DNA of 64,000 nt from Acinetobacter larvae (GTDB taxonomy: Bacteria; Pseudomonadota; Gammaproteobacteria; Pseudomonadales; Moraxellaceae), in NCBI RefSeq assembly GCF_001704115.1, contig NZ_CP016895.1, positions 3,534,001 through 3,598,000 on the forward strand, given 5' to 3'. Under the pieces are notes generated by a model. The model saw only the letters and a list, made by a program, of their open reading frames with translations, was not told the origin of the DNA and searched no databases. The first letter of the stretch is position 1. Each line of letters begins with the position of its first letter. The position numbers and the translations under genes were made by a program. Positions 18,984 through 28,765 of the stretch are shown here, one piece after another.

Positions 18984-19631
18984 TTAAGGTAACAACGCTA
19001 AATAGGTTGATGGGTTTTTACGCTGACCATCTTTAACCACTTCATAATGCAAGTGTGGTCCAGTACAACGACCAGTACAACCGACGTTAGCAATATGATC
19101 ACCCGCTTTTACATCATCACCAACACTAACCAGTAGACGGGAAGCGTGCGCATAGCGTGTGATATAACCATTGCCATGGTTGATTTCAACATATTGCCCA
19201 TAACCGGTGCCCCAGCCTGACTTGGTTACAACACCAGGACCTGTTGCATAGATCGGCGTACCACTTGGCGCAGCCATATCTAAGCCAGAATGGTTTTCAG
19301 CGCGCCCACCCATGGTACGACCACCATAGTTTGAGCTCACGCGCTTCATATCTGGTAAAGGATGTGTTACTAACCACGAATAACCAGTATTGCTAAATTT
19401 GGTATTTGAGCCGCTATATTTTTTTGCAAGAGAATCATTATTGATTTCGATCGGTTCTTTGCTATCACGAATGTGGATATTGGAAGGCTGTTGCAAACTT
19501 TTAGTCAATGCCTCAAGTCGATCTGATTGATTTTGTTGATGTGGCTGATTGATTTGAACCAAATCAGCAAAAGCAACCGATGCAGCAGAAGATGCCAGTG
19601 AAAATGCTAATAAAATACGTCGAAAATGCAT
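18984..19631 (-). CDS. M23-family peptidoglycan endopeptidase (LytM domain), exported
   Basis: This is a predicted periplasmic zinc metallopeptidase acting on peptidoglycan cross-links, or a degenerate activator of amidases. The 215-residue product has a signal peptide (about residues 1-22, ending SVAFA). A linker follows, then a LytM domain with the zinc ligands in NHSGLDMA near residue 118 (His, Asp) and HLHYEV near 197. Metal ligands are complete, so catalytic activity is plausible. The loop before HLH reads GCTGRCTGPH, with cysteines where many homologues have serines. The gene diverges from dciA, the same neighbour arrangement seen in Pseudomonas near lpxC. Confidence 0.88.
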   Translation of the reverse strand: MHFRRILLAFSLASSAASVAFADLVQINQPHQQNQSDRLEALTKSLQQPSNIHIRDSKEPIEINNDSLAKKYSGSNTKFSNTGYSWLVTHPLPDMKRVSSNYGGRTMGGRAENHSGLDMAAPSGTPIYATGPGVVTKSGWGTGYGQYVEINHGNGYITRYAHASRLLVSVGDDVKAGDHIANVGCTGRCTGPHLHYEVVKDGQRKNPSTYLALLP

Positions 19632-19742
19632 AAAAAACCTCTATCAACTGTTCTTACAAATTAAGTTTCTTGCGTGATGACTGCCTTGATATTTCTTGAA
19701 TCTAAAGCTTATGATAAAGACACTTACATGGAGCTATGCCAT

Positions 19743-20183
19743 ATGTCTGAGCCTATCAAGGTTTTTCAACCAACAAGACAACACGTAAAAACAGGAAACT
19801 TATCGTTTCTTACCAAACAGATTGCCGAATGGCAAAAAATCACAAAACTTATTCAACCGCTATTACCCCAACCAGAGCAATGGCAAGTCGCCTGTTATCA
19901 ATTTGGTATTTTGACCATTACCGGTGAAAATCAAGCAATGATTAGCCAACTCGGTTATCTTCAAAAACACTATGTGCAACAGCTTGCGCAGCTAGATGGC
20001 TTAAAAGACTTGCAAAAAATACAGGTTCGTTTAAGAACCGCATCTAAATCCCCAGTAAAAACATCTAAAGCCACCGAAGCACTACCAGCAATTGCACAAG
20101 ACATGCTTAAAAATGCTGCAAGCTTCGTAAGCGACCCTAAGCTTAATCAAGCAATGCTACGTTTGGCAAGAAATAAAACGTAA
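19743..20183 (+). CDS. dciA: DciA/DUF721-family replicative helicase loader protein
   Basis: DUF721 proteins (DciA) assist loading of the replicative helicase DnaB in bacteria lacking DnaC/DnaI. I choose the ATG at 19743, preceded by ggag at a 9-nt spacing; upstream in-frame starts would add 23 unconserved residues. The 146-residue product has an alpha/beta DUF721 domain over about residues 20-100, with WQVACYQFGILTITGENQAM near 57. A polar tail follows. The location between an M23 peptidase and lpxC matches the Pseudomonas arrangement, which raises confidence above what sequence alone would give. Confidence 0.7.
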   Translation: MSEPIKVFQPTRQHVKTGNLSFLTKQIAEWQKITKLIQPLLPQPEQWQVACYQFGILTITGENQAMISQLGYLQKHYVQQLAQLDGLKDLQKIQVRLRTASKSPVKTSKATEALPAIAQDMLKNAASFVSDPKLNQAMLRLARNKT

Positions 20184-20281
20184 CAACCATATGAGAAATA
20201 TAATCAATTATGGATAAATTAAGTAAGTTGACAGGGTATCAACCTGAGTAAAATCCTTATGAGGCAATTACAAGCGCTCGT

Positions 20282-21184
20282 TTACACAATGTTAACATAT
20301 TGAATAGGACTTAAGCTCGCATCATCAAATGTTACAATTTCATAATTTGTTGGATCGCTTTTGACATTGCGCAACAACTGATTATTTAAAGCATGTCCAG
20401 ATTTATAGCCATCAAACTTTGCAATGATTTGATGTCCCAATAAGTATAAGTCACCGACTGCATCCAAAATCTTATGTCTTACAAACTCATCTGCAAAGCG
20501 TAAACCTTCCTCATTCACAACTCCCGTATCATCGACACCAATGGCATTATCCAAACTTGCCCCTAAGGCTAAGTTATGAGTTTTTAAATAATCTAAATCT
20601 TTCATAAAACCAAAAGTTCGCGCTTCACTCACCTCATACACAAAAGTTTCTGTAGAAAAATCAATAGTGGCGGATTGATACTCTTTGGCAAAAGCTGGGT
20701 GGTCAAAATCAATGGTGAAATTGATCTGGAAGCCTTCATGTGGGCTAAAAACAGCGCGTTTATCATCAATCAACGCTTGAACGGGTTTTAAAATGCGAAT
20801 AAATTTTTTCGGTGCTTGTTGTTCTACTAAAATACCTTGCATCAATAAGTAAATAAAAGGACCGGCACTACCATCCATGATGGGAACTTCAGAAGCAGAC
20901 ACTTCGACAATGAGATTATCAATCCCTAATGCTGCAATCGCACTCATGACATGCTCAACAGTGCCAACCTTAATATCGCCAATCACCAAGTTAGAACACA
21001 TAAAAGCTTCTTGAATCAATAGTGCATCTGCTGGGATATCGACAGGTGGCACAAGGTCAATACGCCGAAAAACAATACCCCCATCCTCTACATGAGGTAA
21101 AAAGTTAATTAAAACTTTTTGACCACTGTGTAGTCCAATGCCGCTTGCTTTCACGACGCGCTTCAGGGTACGTTGCTTCAACAT
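20282..21184 (-). CDS. lpxC: UDP-3-O-acyl-N-acetylglucosamine deacetylase
   Basis: LpxC is the zinc hydrolase that commits UDP-acyl-GlcNAc to lipid A synthesis. The 300-residue product (E. coli 305) starts with [19 protein letters not shown]. It has the zinc motif [15 protein letters not shown] near residue 75, the active-site MDGSAGPF near 102, [11 protein letters not shown] near 186, and the distal zinc/catalytic [12 protein letters not shown] near 234. It is the last gene of the murG-to-lpxC cluster. A terminator-like stem-loop follows ftsZ, so lpxC may also have its own promoter. Confidence 0.96.
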   Translation of the reverse strand: MLKQRTLKRVVKASGIGLHSGQKVLINFLPHVEDGGIVFRRIDLVPPVDIPADALLIQEAFMCSNLVIGDIKVGTVEHVMSAIAALGIDNLIVEVSASEVPIMDGSAGPFIYLLMQGILVEQQAPKKFIRILKPVQALIDDKRAVFSPHEGFQINFTIDFDHPAFAKEYQSATIDFSTETFVYEVSEARTFGFMKDLDYLKTHNLALGASLDNAIGVDDTGVVNEEGLRFADEFVRHKILDAVGDLYLLGHQIIAKFDGYKSGHALNNQLLRNVKSDPTNYEIVTFDDASLSPIQYVNIV

Positions 21185-21246
21185 GTTACTTGGTTCTTCA
21201 TCCTAAAATCCGCTATAAGGTAGCATATTTAGGCATTGAGCAAAAA

Positions 21247-21274
21247 TAAAAAGGTAGTGATTATCACTACCTTT
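21247..21274 (-). terminator. Stem-loop between ftsZ and lpxC
   Basis: aaaggtagtga and tcactaccttt pair over 11 bp around a 3-nt loop. On the minus strand a T-rich tract (tttttattttt) follows. It lies about 35 bp past ftsZ and would separate ftsZ from lpxC transcription at least in part. Confidence 0.8.
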
Positions 21275-21307
21275 AGATAAATGAAGAATTAATTATTTAA
21301 ATATCAA

Positions 21308-22486
21308 TTACTTACGCTGCTGATTCTTTAAATAATCTTGGATGCTCATCGGGGTTGAACGTGGTGTTGCTGCGGCTGCAGAAGGTGCATGATCAACACC
21401 TTGACGTTTGCTAATCGCGGGAACATCATCTTCATCCACATTTGATGCTGCTGTAGTGGCTGAAGCACTACTTGTTGGCACTTTACGTTTATGCTCAACG
21501 CTATCATTGGCATTTCGTGTCAAACCTGTTGCAATCACCGTTACCCGAATTTCATCACGCGCATCCGGATCAAATACGGTACCGAAGAATACTTCGCCTT
21601 CGTCTAGATCAACAATTTGGTTCACAACATCCGTAATGACTTCAGTTTCACGTAAAGTGACATCTGCCCCACCCGTGATGTTAATTAAAACGCCCTTAGC
21701 ATTCATGATATTCACGTTATCCAACAATGGACTACGAATTGCTAAACGGGCAGCTTCTTCAGCGCGATCTGGACCACTGCTCTTACCTTCACCCATCATG
21801 GCGTAGCCACGTGTGCTCATCGCAGTTTTTAAATCGGCAAAGTCAAGGTTGATATGACCAGGGCGTACCACAAGATCAAATATACTACGCACAGCATTTA
21901 ACAATACATCATCTGCTTTACGGTAAGCATCTTGCATAGAAATATCGCCATAAACACTCAATAAGCGTTGATTTGGAATAATAATCAAAGAATCTACATG
22001 AGCTTCTAACGCTTCTATACCTTTTTCCGCTGAACGCTGACGACGACGACCTTCAAAATTAAATGGCGTAGTCACAACACCAACTGTCAAAATACCCATT
22101 TCTTTAGCAATTTCTGCTACAACTGGCGCTGCACCCGTTCCTGTTCCACCGCCCATGCCTGCAGTAACAAAAACCATGTCAGCACCTTCAAGATGCTGGC
22201 GAATAATTTCTCGGCTTTCTTCTGCTGCAATCTGACCGACTTCTGGATTTGCACCAGCGCCTAAGCCTCGTGTGCTTTGCTCACCTAACTGAATTTTGAA
22301 CGGCGCATTCATACGATCCAATGCTTGTTTGTCGGTATTTGCACAAACAAATTTCACACCCTGAATATCAGATTGCACCATATGTTGTACGGCATTACCA
22401 CCGCCACCACCGACACCAAATACTGTAAAACGGGCTTGACCGTTACCATCGTTTTGTTCGTCTTCTAAAAATTCAAATGAGGCCAT
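21308..22486 (-). CDS. ftsZ: Cell division protein FtsZ
   Basis: FtsZ is the tubulin-like GTPase that builds the cytokinetic ring. The 392-residue product (E. coli 383) has the tubulin signature GMGGGTGTG near residue 110, [10 protein letters not shown] near 24 and NLDFADLKT near 213 (synergy loop). After a variable Ser/Ala-rich linker it ends with the C-terminal peptide [15 protein letters not shown]. That peptide is the docking site for FtsA and ZipA, and it diverges noticeably from the enterobacterial sequence. The gene follows ftsQ and ftsA in the usual order. Confidence 0.97.
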   Translation of the reverse strand: MASFEFLEDEQNDGNGQARFTVFGVGGGGGNAVQHMVQSDIQGVKFVCANTDKQALDRMNAPFKIQLGEQSTRGLGAGANPEVGQIAAEESREIIRQHLEGADMVFVTAGMGGGTGTGAAPVVAEIAKEMGILTVGVVTTPFNFEGRRRQRSAEKGIEALEAHVDSLIIIPNQRLLSVYGDISMQDAYRKADDVLLNAVRSIFDLVVRPGHINLDFADLKTAMSTRGYAMMGEGKSSGPDRAEEAARLAIRSPLLDNVNIMNAKGVLINITGGADVTLRETEVITDVVNQIVDLDEGEVFFGTVFDPDARDEIRVTVIATGLTRNANDSVEHKRKVPTSSASATTAASNVDEDDVPAISKRQGVDHAPSAAAATPRSTPMSIQDYLKNQQRK

Positions 22487-22651
22487 GACCTGTAGACTTC
22501 CTAATAAATAACGGCAGTCACTTTAAGCCCGTATACTGCCTTGATCTCAAATAATAAATCGTTTTTTTAGGATGCGTTGCAATATTGAGCTTGTCAAGTA
22601 TAGGCGAATATACTTACAACTTTTGCACAATAATCCCTAAAAAAACTATAC

Positions 22652-23914
22652 CTAAAAAATACCCTTCAATTTGTTGTTCATTGCATTCCAACCATTGCTA
22701 AGTCTTTGCCACAGCGATCTTTTTTCCTTGCTATCCGGTTCTTCAACCGTCTCTTGCATCTCACTTTGACTAAACATTAACAATCCTGCTGCAGTGGCAT
22801 ACATTGAACGTCTTAATGAAGGAAGATATTGATCATCACAACTCACTTGTAGAGGCGGATTACCTAAATGCGCAGAGACCCCAAGCATGCGGCGGGTCAA
22901 TGTCACCATACCTTCAATTTGACAAGCATCTCCCGTCAACACCACGCCATGATACAAGCTTGCTAGCGCGCCATTGCTTTCTAACTTCTCATAAACTTGG
23001 CTGAGGATTTGCTCATAGCGTGCCAAAATAATCTCTGACAATTCTATACGGCTAATACTCTGAGGACCATCAATTGCTTCAAACTGGATCATATGATCGG
23101 GTTTAACTTGGTTGAGGTCGACACAACCATACAGCAATTTCAGACGTTCTGCTTCTTCTGTTGTTGTTTGTAATACAGCAGCGATATCGCGCGTTACATT
23201 TTCACCACCACGTTGAATAGTATGTGAAAAAACCAGATGCCCTTCGATATAAACCGCAATATTGGAAACACCCGCACCGATATCAAGTAAGCAGACGCCA
23301 TATTCTTTTTCGTCTTTTAGCAAGCTACTTTCAGCCGTTGCCAAACATGAAACCACCATCTTTTCAACGAAAATATTGGCACCTTTCATGGCACGGTCTA
23401 AATTTTGCATGGTGCTAATCGGTAACATCATCAATTGATAATGTGCTGTCATACTGTTTGCAGACAGATTGATTGGGTTTTGTACCCATTCCGTTTCATC
23501 ATCCAATTCAAAACCTAGAGGCACCGCACTGGCTAAATAGTAATCTGGCGTCATGTGGCTCGCTTTTGCCAACTCTAAGGCGCGAACGACTTCTGTGGTG
23601 GTAATGGTTCTTTCTGGATTATTAATCGGTGTACGACCAGATGCATAGTAACTTTTGAGTTCAGCACTCGGAATAGATACCCACGCCGAATGGACACGGC
23701 ACTCGGCCATGTCTTCTGCTTCTTGTACAGCATTTTTAATGGCAGTGATCACTTTATCTAGGCTAACAATTTTACCTTTATTCATGCCGCGATTGCGCGC
23801 ACTAGCCATCCCAATAACCTGAATATTATCAGGTGCATGTACTTTACTTATTAGAACTGAAACCTTATGTGTCCCAATGTCTATCGCAACAACCGATGGA
23901 ACAGCTTCACTCAT
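22652..23914 (-). CDS. ftsA: Cell division protein FtsA
   Basis: FtsA is an actin-fold ATPase that tethers FtsZ to the membrane and recruits later division proteins. The 420-residue product begins with VAIDIGTHKVSVLI near residue 8 (phosphate-1 loop). It contains LLDIGAGVSNIAVYI near 207 and VVLTGDACQIEGM near 328 (adenosine region). It ends in an amphipathic membrane-targeting helix, WQRLSNGWNAMNNKLKGIF. It lies between ftsQ (62 bp) and ftsZ (about 165 bp); the larger ftsA-ftsZ gap may hold an ftsZ promoter. Confidence 0.96.
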   Translation of the reverse strand: MSEAVPSVVAIDIGTHKVSVLISKVHAPDNIQVIGMASARNRGMNKGKIVSLDKVITAIKNAVQEAEDMAECRVHSAWVSIPSAELKSYYASGRTPINNPERTITTTEVVRALELAKASHMTPDYYLASAVPLGFELDDETEWVQNPINLSANSMTAHYQLMMLPISTMQNLDRAMKGANIFVEKMVVSCLATAESSLLKDEKEYGVCLLDIGAGVSNIAVYIEGHLVFSHTIQRGGENVTRDIAAVLQTTTEEAERLKLLYGCVDLNQVKPDHMIQFEAIDGPQSISRIELSEIILARYEQILSQVYEKLESNGALASLYHGVVLTGDACQIEGMVTLTRRMLGVSAHLGNPPLQVSCDDQYLPSLRRSMYATAAGLLMFSQSEMQETVEEPDSKEKRSLWQRLSNGWNAMNNKLKGIF

Positions 23915-23976
23915 TACTTACTACCATTTTGTTCATTAGATTATGTTGGTGTTAACCAGTTTTATAAAACACTCTA

Positions 23977-24831
23977 TTATGGCTGTGCTGTCAATGAATT
24001 CGCAACATTTATGTCACTACTAGTTACAACAAACTGACCATTGATTATTTTTGGTGCTACTGAGTTTTTCCATTGTATCGCCAAACCATTCCGATAACGC
24101 AAATCAATCGCTGCAATCTGTGACCAAACTGGTTTTAGGTCGGTTTGTGCTAAATGGCTAAGTCGCTGTAATTTACTCATGGTTTGATCTTGATCCACAA
24201 TAACACGAAGACCGGAATTAAACTGCATAAACCAAGTCATACGATCTGTTAAATATAAATCTTTCAAACTTAAACCAATCGGTGAAAACAACGGCGTAAT
24301 TTCATTGTAGCGACGCATCATTACTTTAGACTGTGTCAGCGGACCATGCAACATGGGTAAATGAGAATGATCTAAAGTTGTTGCTTCGGTATAGACTACG
24401 CCAGAATCACTGAGTAAACGTCCAGTCCCCCAACGTGCAATGGGATGCTTGGGCACGACTCGGACACGAATCTCATTTGGCCATGCACGAGATACCACCA
24501 CCCGCTCCACCCACGATACCTGTAAGGTTTTATCGCGAATTTGCTCCAGGTCAGAAGTAAAATAATTTGATTGAATAGAGGGTGTTAAATAAGCTGTTAA
24601 TTGTTTTTGTTCGACCTCACTATTGGTCCCAACCACTTGTAAATTGGCAACACGTGCATCCGTCATGACTTTATAAAGACCAACTATGCCGATCACTAAA
24701 AAAACTATGGCAACCAACAACAAGCCCCATCCACCAAGGTGAATGAATTTATCCTTGGTGCTTGGTGGTTTCTCATGTATCGAGGTTATTGCAGCCCGTT
24801 TAGGACGCATTGAAGCAGGTAGTTGCGCCAT
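23977..24831 (-). CDS. ftsQ: Cell division protein FtsQ
   Basis: FtsQ is the bitopic divisome protein that binds FtsB and FtsL in the periplasm. The 284-residue product has a cytoplasmic N-terminus of about 33 residues and one membrane helix (LGGWGLLLVAIVFLVIGIVG, about 32-51). A POTRA domain follows (about 57-125), with WVERVVVSRAWPNEIRVRV near 100, then the beta domain. It starts 3 bp after the ddlB stop, indicating translational coupling. The sequence is poorly conserved in general, but position and topology make the assignment secure. Confidence 0.93.
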   Translation of the reverse strand: MAQLPASMRPKRAAITSIHEKPPSTKDKFIHLGGWGLLLVAIVFLVIGIVGLYKVMTDARVANLQVVGTNSEVEQKQLTAYLTPSIQSNYFTSDLEQIRDKTLQVSWVERVVVSRAWPNEIRVRVVPKHPIARWGTGRLLSDSGVVYTEATTLDHSHLPMLHGPLTQSKVMMRRYNEITPLFSPIGLSLKDLYLTDRMTWFMQFNSGLRVIVDQDQTMSKLQRLSHLAQTDLKPVWSQIAAIDLRYRNGLAIQWKNSVAPKIINGQFVVTSSDINVANSLTAQP

Positions 24832-24834
24832 AAA

Positions 24835-25764
24835 TTAATGTTTTTCATCCGATAATGTTTGCTCAAGAATAGCCATACAGAGCCTATCAAAATCATAACC
24901 TACAGCATTGGCTGCTTTGGGGACCAACGAATGGCTGGTCATACCGGGCACAGTATTGACTTCAAGTAACCAGAAATTGCCCTGCTGATCTTGCATGGCA
25001 TCGATACGCCCCCATCCCCATGCACCAACTGCCTTAAATGCTTGTAAGCATAGTGCTTGTAGTTGTTGTTCTTCGGTACTGCTCAGACCACATGGAATGC
25101 CGTATTCAACGTCATTACGTAAATATTTCGCATCATAGTCGTAAAAAGCAACGTCCTGTGGTGGGCTTAGACGAATCACGGGAAGTGCCTGCCCATTCAA
25201 CATGGCAATGGTAAACTCTCGCCCTGTAATCCAGCGTTCGGCCATCACCACCGCATCATGTCGCACCGCCTTGGCAATCGCCATGTCAAAGTCTTCAATT
25301 TTTTCAACTTTACTCATCCCGACACTAGAACCTTCGTGCACAGGTTTAATGATGAGGGGTAAACCTAGATCTTGGACAATTGCAGCGGCATCTTGATCAG
25401 AACTGACCATACGATAAGGCGCTGTAGGCAAATCAGAACCTTGCCAGATTTGTTTGGTTTTGATTTTGTCCATACCAATGGCCGAACCTTGTACGCCTGT
25501 ACCGGTATAAGGAATATTCAACCATTCTAAAACACCTTGTATCTGACCATCCTCGCCACCACGACCATGCAACACAATAAAAGCACGATCATAGCCAACC
25601 AGCTCAGTCACACTGCGCAACGCAGGATCAAATGCTTCAGCATCAACGCCTGCACGCAATAGTGCTGCCAATACGGCATTTCCGCTATCGAGTGATACCT
25701 CTCGTTCAGCAGATTTACCCCCCAACAACACTGCAACTTTACCGAATCTAGCAGGATTTGACAC
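24835..25764 (-). CDS. ddlB: D-alanine--D-alanine ligase
   Basis: Ddl joins two D-alanines for the peptidoglycan stem peptide, using an ATP-grasp fold. The 309-residue protein (E. coli DdlB 306) has LLGGKSAEREVSLDSG near residue 14, HGRGGEDGQIQGVLE near 67, PVHEGSSVGMSKV near 145, and the C-terminal WLLEVNTVPGMTSHSLVP near 267. It lies between murC and ftsQ, the standard place of ddlB in this cluster. Confidence 0.96.
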   Translation of the reverse strand: MSNPARFGKVAVLLGGKSAEREVSLDSGNAVLAALLRAGVDAEAFDPALRSVTELVGYDRAFIVLHGRGGEDGQIQGVLEWLNIPYTGTGVQGSAIGMDKIKTKQIWQGSDLPTAPYRMVSSDQDAAAIVQDLGLPLIIKPVHEGSSVGMSKVEKIEDFDMAIAKAVRHDAVVMAERWITGREFTIAMLNGQALPVIRLSPPQDVAFYDYDAKYLRNDVEYGIPCGLSSTEEQQLQALCLQAFKAVGAWGWGRIDAMQDQQGNFWLLEVNTVPGMTSHSLVPKAANAVGYDFDRLCMAILEQTLSDEKH

Positions 25765-25861
25765 GTTGATATCCTTAATCTATTACCCAAATCAAAAAAT
25801 TTTTAGCAAAATTTAAAAGTTATACACTTTGCTATATGGATGCATTGCCCTACCAATGCAT

Positions 25862-27313
25862 TTATGCTTTTAAGAATAATCCATTTTGTGCCAATTCTAA
25901 AGAAATTGCACCGACATTCCCTGCACCTTGTGTAAGTAATAAGTCATTAGGTTGTAACACTTTTTGTACGACATGCTGTAAATTTTCATCTACAGGATCA
26001 ATCAAAATCGGTTCAACCGCACCACGCAAACGAATACTACGTGCTAAAGCGCGACTGTCTGCACCAACAATCGGTTTTTCACCAGCAGGATAGACCTCAA
26101 GCAGCAATAACTGATCAACTTGTGACAATACGTCAACAAAATCGTCGAAACAATCACGGGTACGCGAAAAACGGTGTGGTTGAAATAATAAAACCAAACG
26201 TCGATCGGGATGGCTTTGGCGTGCCGCTTTAATCGTTGCTTCAACCTCTTTGGGATGATGACCATAATCATCAATCAGTTTGACCGTCCCCTCTGCTAAT
26301 GGATATTCACCCTGCACCTGAAAACGTCGACCAACACCGCTAAAGCCTTCTAAGGCACGGCAAATTGCTGCATCTGAAACGCCCTCATCTGTGGCAACAC
26401 CAATTGCAGCCAAGGCATTGAGGACATTGTGCAAACCGGGCTGATTGACGGTAACGCGTAATGGCTCACGCTCTTTACGCAGCACGGTGAAATGCGATTG
26501 CATCCCATTTTGTACCACGTCTATGGCACGAATATCATTATCTTCATTAAAACCATACGTTAAGATTGGACGTGCAATACGTGGCATAATCTCGCGAATA
26601 TTTTGATCATCGCCACAAACCACAGCCAGACCATAGAATGGCAGTTTATGTAAAAACTGGATAAAAGTATCTTTTAATTTATCAAAGCTACCGCCATAGG
26701 TGTCCATATGGTCGGCATCAATATTGGTCACAACCGCCGCCATCGGCTCAAGGTGTAAGAAAGAAGCATCGGACTCATCTGCTTCAGCCACGATATAGCG
26801 ACTTTCACCGAGCGCCGCATTTACACCGGTCCGATTCAGCAAACCACCAATCACATAAGTTGGATCAAGATTTTCTTCTGCCAACATACATGTAATCAAA
26901 CTGGTCGTGGTGGTTTTACCATGCGTCCCTGCCACAGCAATCCCATGGCGATAACGCATCAACTCCCCCAGCATCTCTGCGCGTCGTACCACAGGAATGC
27001 GTTGCTCAATGGCGGCTTTAATCTCTAAATTTTCTGTATCAATCGCAGTCGATACCACCAAAACATTGGCGTCTTTGATATTTTCTACCGCATGACCGAT
27101 ATAAACTTGAATACCATTGGCTTCTAGCTGTTTGGTGGTTTTGGATACCTTAATATCTGAGCCAGAGACTTGATAGCCTTGGTTTTTAAGAACTTCGGCA
27201 ATACCACACATGCCCGCCCCGCCGATCCCGACAAAATGGATATGTTTAATACGGCGCATTTCTGGCACTTTAATAAGTTTTTGGGTGGCATTGCTTGGGG
27301 TTGAAGTTGGCAT
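25862..27313 (-). CDS. murC: UDP-N-acetylmuramate--L-alanine ligase
   Basis: MurC adds L-alanine to UDP-MurNAc, the first step of stem peptide assembly. The 483-residue product (E. coli 491) has a glycine-rich nucleotide motif [17 protein letters not shown] near residue 26, the ATP loop [11 protein letters not shown] near 129, [14 protein letters not shown] near 189, and [13 protein letters not shown] near 345. It is 26 bp downstream of murG and about 100 bp upstream of ddlB. Confidence 0.97.
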   Translation of the reverse strand: MPTSTPSNATQKLIKVPEMRRIKHIHFVGIGGAGMCGIAEVLKNQGYQVSGSDIKVSKTTKQLEANGIQVYIGHAVENIKDANVLVVSTAIDTENLEIKAAIEQRIPVVRRAEMLGELMRYRHGIAVAGTHGKTTTTSLITCMLAEENLDPTYVIGGLLNRTGVNAALGESRYIVAEADESDASFLHLEPMAAVVTNIDADHMDTYGGSFDKLKDTFIQFLHKLPFYGLAVVCGDDQNIREIMPRIARPILTYGFNEDNDIRAIDVVQNGMQSHFTVLRKEREPLRVTVNQPGLHNVLNALAAIGVATDEGVSDAAICRALEGFSGVGRRFQVQGEYPLAEGTVKLIDDYGHHPKEVEATIKAARQSHPDRRLVLLFQPHRFSRTRDCFDDFVDVLSQVDQLLLLEVYPAGEKPIVGADSRALARSIRLRGAVEPILIDPVDENLQHVVQKVLQPNDLLLTQGAGNVGAISLELAQNGLFLKA

Positions 27314-27339
27314 AGTCTACTCTGGCATCAAATCTAAAA

Positions 27340-28440
27340 TCAGTTTAAAGCTTGAATTAATTTTGCAACGTGTTCAGTTGCATCGGCTTGAGCATGCTGG
27401 CGCGCTTTTACCGCCATTTCCATTAAAATCGGACGACTCATGATATTACCCAGTTGAACAGCTAAACTGTCTGCACTCATACTGGCTTGCGGGCAAATTT
27501 TGGCTGCACCCGCCTTGGCTAAATACTGTGCATTGGCAGTTTGATGGTCATCGACTGCACTGGGCAAAGGCACAAAAATAGCCGCAACACCCGCGGTAGC
27601 GACTTCGGTCACTGTCAAAGCGCCTGCACGGCAAATAATTAGGTCAGCATCTGCATAAGCTTGTGCCATATCTTCAATAAAAGCCTGTACTTTCACTTGA
27701 ATATTGGCTGGTGCTTGCGCATAAGCTGCTTCGGTTTTCTCCACATGATCTTGACCACATTGATGCAAAACCTGCAAAGGCTGTGCTAAGTGTGACAATG
27801 CCTGTGGCACGCATTGATTCAATGCTTGTGCACCCAACGACCCACCAACAATCAGAACTTGCAAGGGTTGCCCTGCATCTTCACGCTGTTGATAACGATA
27901 ACTAGGGTTGTAAATATTGATAATTTCTCGACGTACAGGGTTGCCTGTCGTCACCAACTTATCTGATTGTGCAAAAGTATTTGGAAATGCCTGACAAATC
28001 GTACTTGCCAAACCTGACAATTGCTTATTGGTAAATCCTGCAACAGCATTTTGCTCATGAATTAAAATTGGAATGCCTAAAATACGCGCCGCCAAACCAC
28101 CGGGACCTGCAACATAGCCACCAAAACCTGCTACAGCTGTCACTTTATGCTGTTTCATATAACGCACAGCTTGTAATGTTGCCTTAAGAATTTTAAATGG
28201 TGCGGCGAGTTTACGTAGCAAACCGTTGCCACGGATCCCCTGAATATTAATCCGATAAATTGGAATATCGTGTTGTTTTAATAATCGATTTTCCATTCCT
28301 GATGGCGTAGCAAGCCAAGAAACCTGAACACCCTGCTGCTGAAGTTGTTTTGCCACAGCCAGCGCAGGAAAAACATGTCCACCAGTACCAGCCGCCATAA
28401 ACATAACGTGCTGTGTTGCATTTTTTTGAAAATCGGTCAC
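27340..28440 (-). CDS. murG: Undecaprenyldiphospho-muramoylpentapeptide beta-N-acetylglucosaminyltransferase
   Basis: MurG transfers GlcNAc to lipid I to make lipid II at the inner face of the cytoplasmic membrane (GT28). The 366-residue product has the donor and acceptor loops GTGGHVFPALAVA near residue 17, GFGGYVAGPGGLAA near 104, the GGSLGAQALN loop near 199, and ICRAGALTVTEVA near 265. It is the first gene of this part of the division cluster; mraY, murD and ftsW are not adjacent upstream. Confidence 0.96.
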   Translation of the reverse strand: MTDFQKNATQHVMFMAAGTGGHVFPALAVAKQLQQQGVQVSWLATPSGMENRLLKQHDIPIYRINIQGIRGNGLLRKLAAPFKILKATLQAVRYMKQHKVTAVAGFGGYVAGPGGLAARILGIPILIHEQNAVAGFTNKQLSGLASTICQAFPNTFAQSDKLVTTGNPVRREIINIYNPSYRYQQREDAGQPLQVLIVGGSLGAQALNQCVPQALSHLAQPLQVLHQCGQDHVEKTEAAYAQAPANIQVKVQAFIEDMAQAYADADLIICRAGALTVTEVATAGVAAIFVPLPSAVDDHQTANAQYLAKAGAAKICPQASMSADSLAVQLGNIMSRPILMEMAVKARQHAQADATEHVAKLIQALN

Positions 28441-28765
28441 GGTTTAGTTCTTCAAAATTAAAGCGAATGTTAAAGATATATTTATCTCAAACCGCTAATT
28501 GTAATCTCAAATAGACCTAGAGCAAAGGTTAATTACTTTTTTTCACCAAGTGTTTTCAGTTTAGCCTTTATTTTGATTTATAAGCCTGATTCCGCTATCA
28601 ACAAAGACTGCCTATTGTGCATAACCAGTAGATGATCTTAACTGATCACGACCAGATCAAAAACCAATCAAAATCTACGCAACACCAAGCTGAAGCAGAT
28701 CGAGAGCAAGTCAGTCAGAAAGAGCGCGTGCTCAGTCACCACACGCTCTTATGCTCTTCAGCACT
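28441..28765. other. Intergenic region between gshB and murG
   Basis: This is 325 bp without a supportable gene. It holds the stem-loop at 28720-28750 after gshB and presumably the promoter of the murG-lpxC cluster, which I cannot place. The rest is AT-rich with no clear repeat. Confidence 0.5.
28720..28750 (-). terminator. Stem-loop after gshB
   Basis: aagagcgcgtg and cacacgctctt pair over 11 positions with one mismatch around a 9-nt loop, directly past the gshB stop. The downstream T-run on the minus strand is poor. Confidence 0.5.

Noticed and set aside
21408..21806. 132-codon plus-strand frame opposite ftsZ
   Set aside because: Antisense shadow of a strongly conserved gene.
28441..28765. 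Possible tRNA or structured RNA upstream of murG
   Set aside because: No cloverleaf or strong helices beyond the gshB stem-loop.
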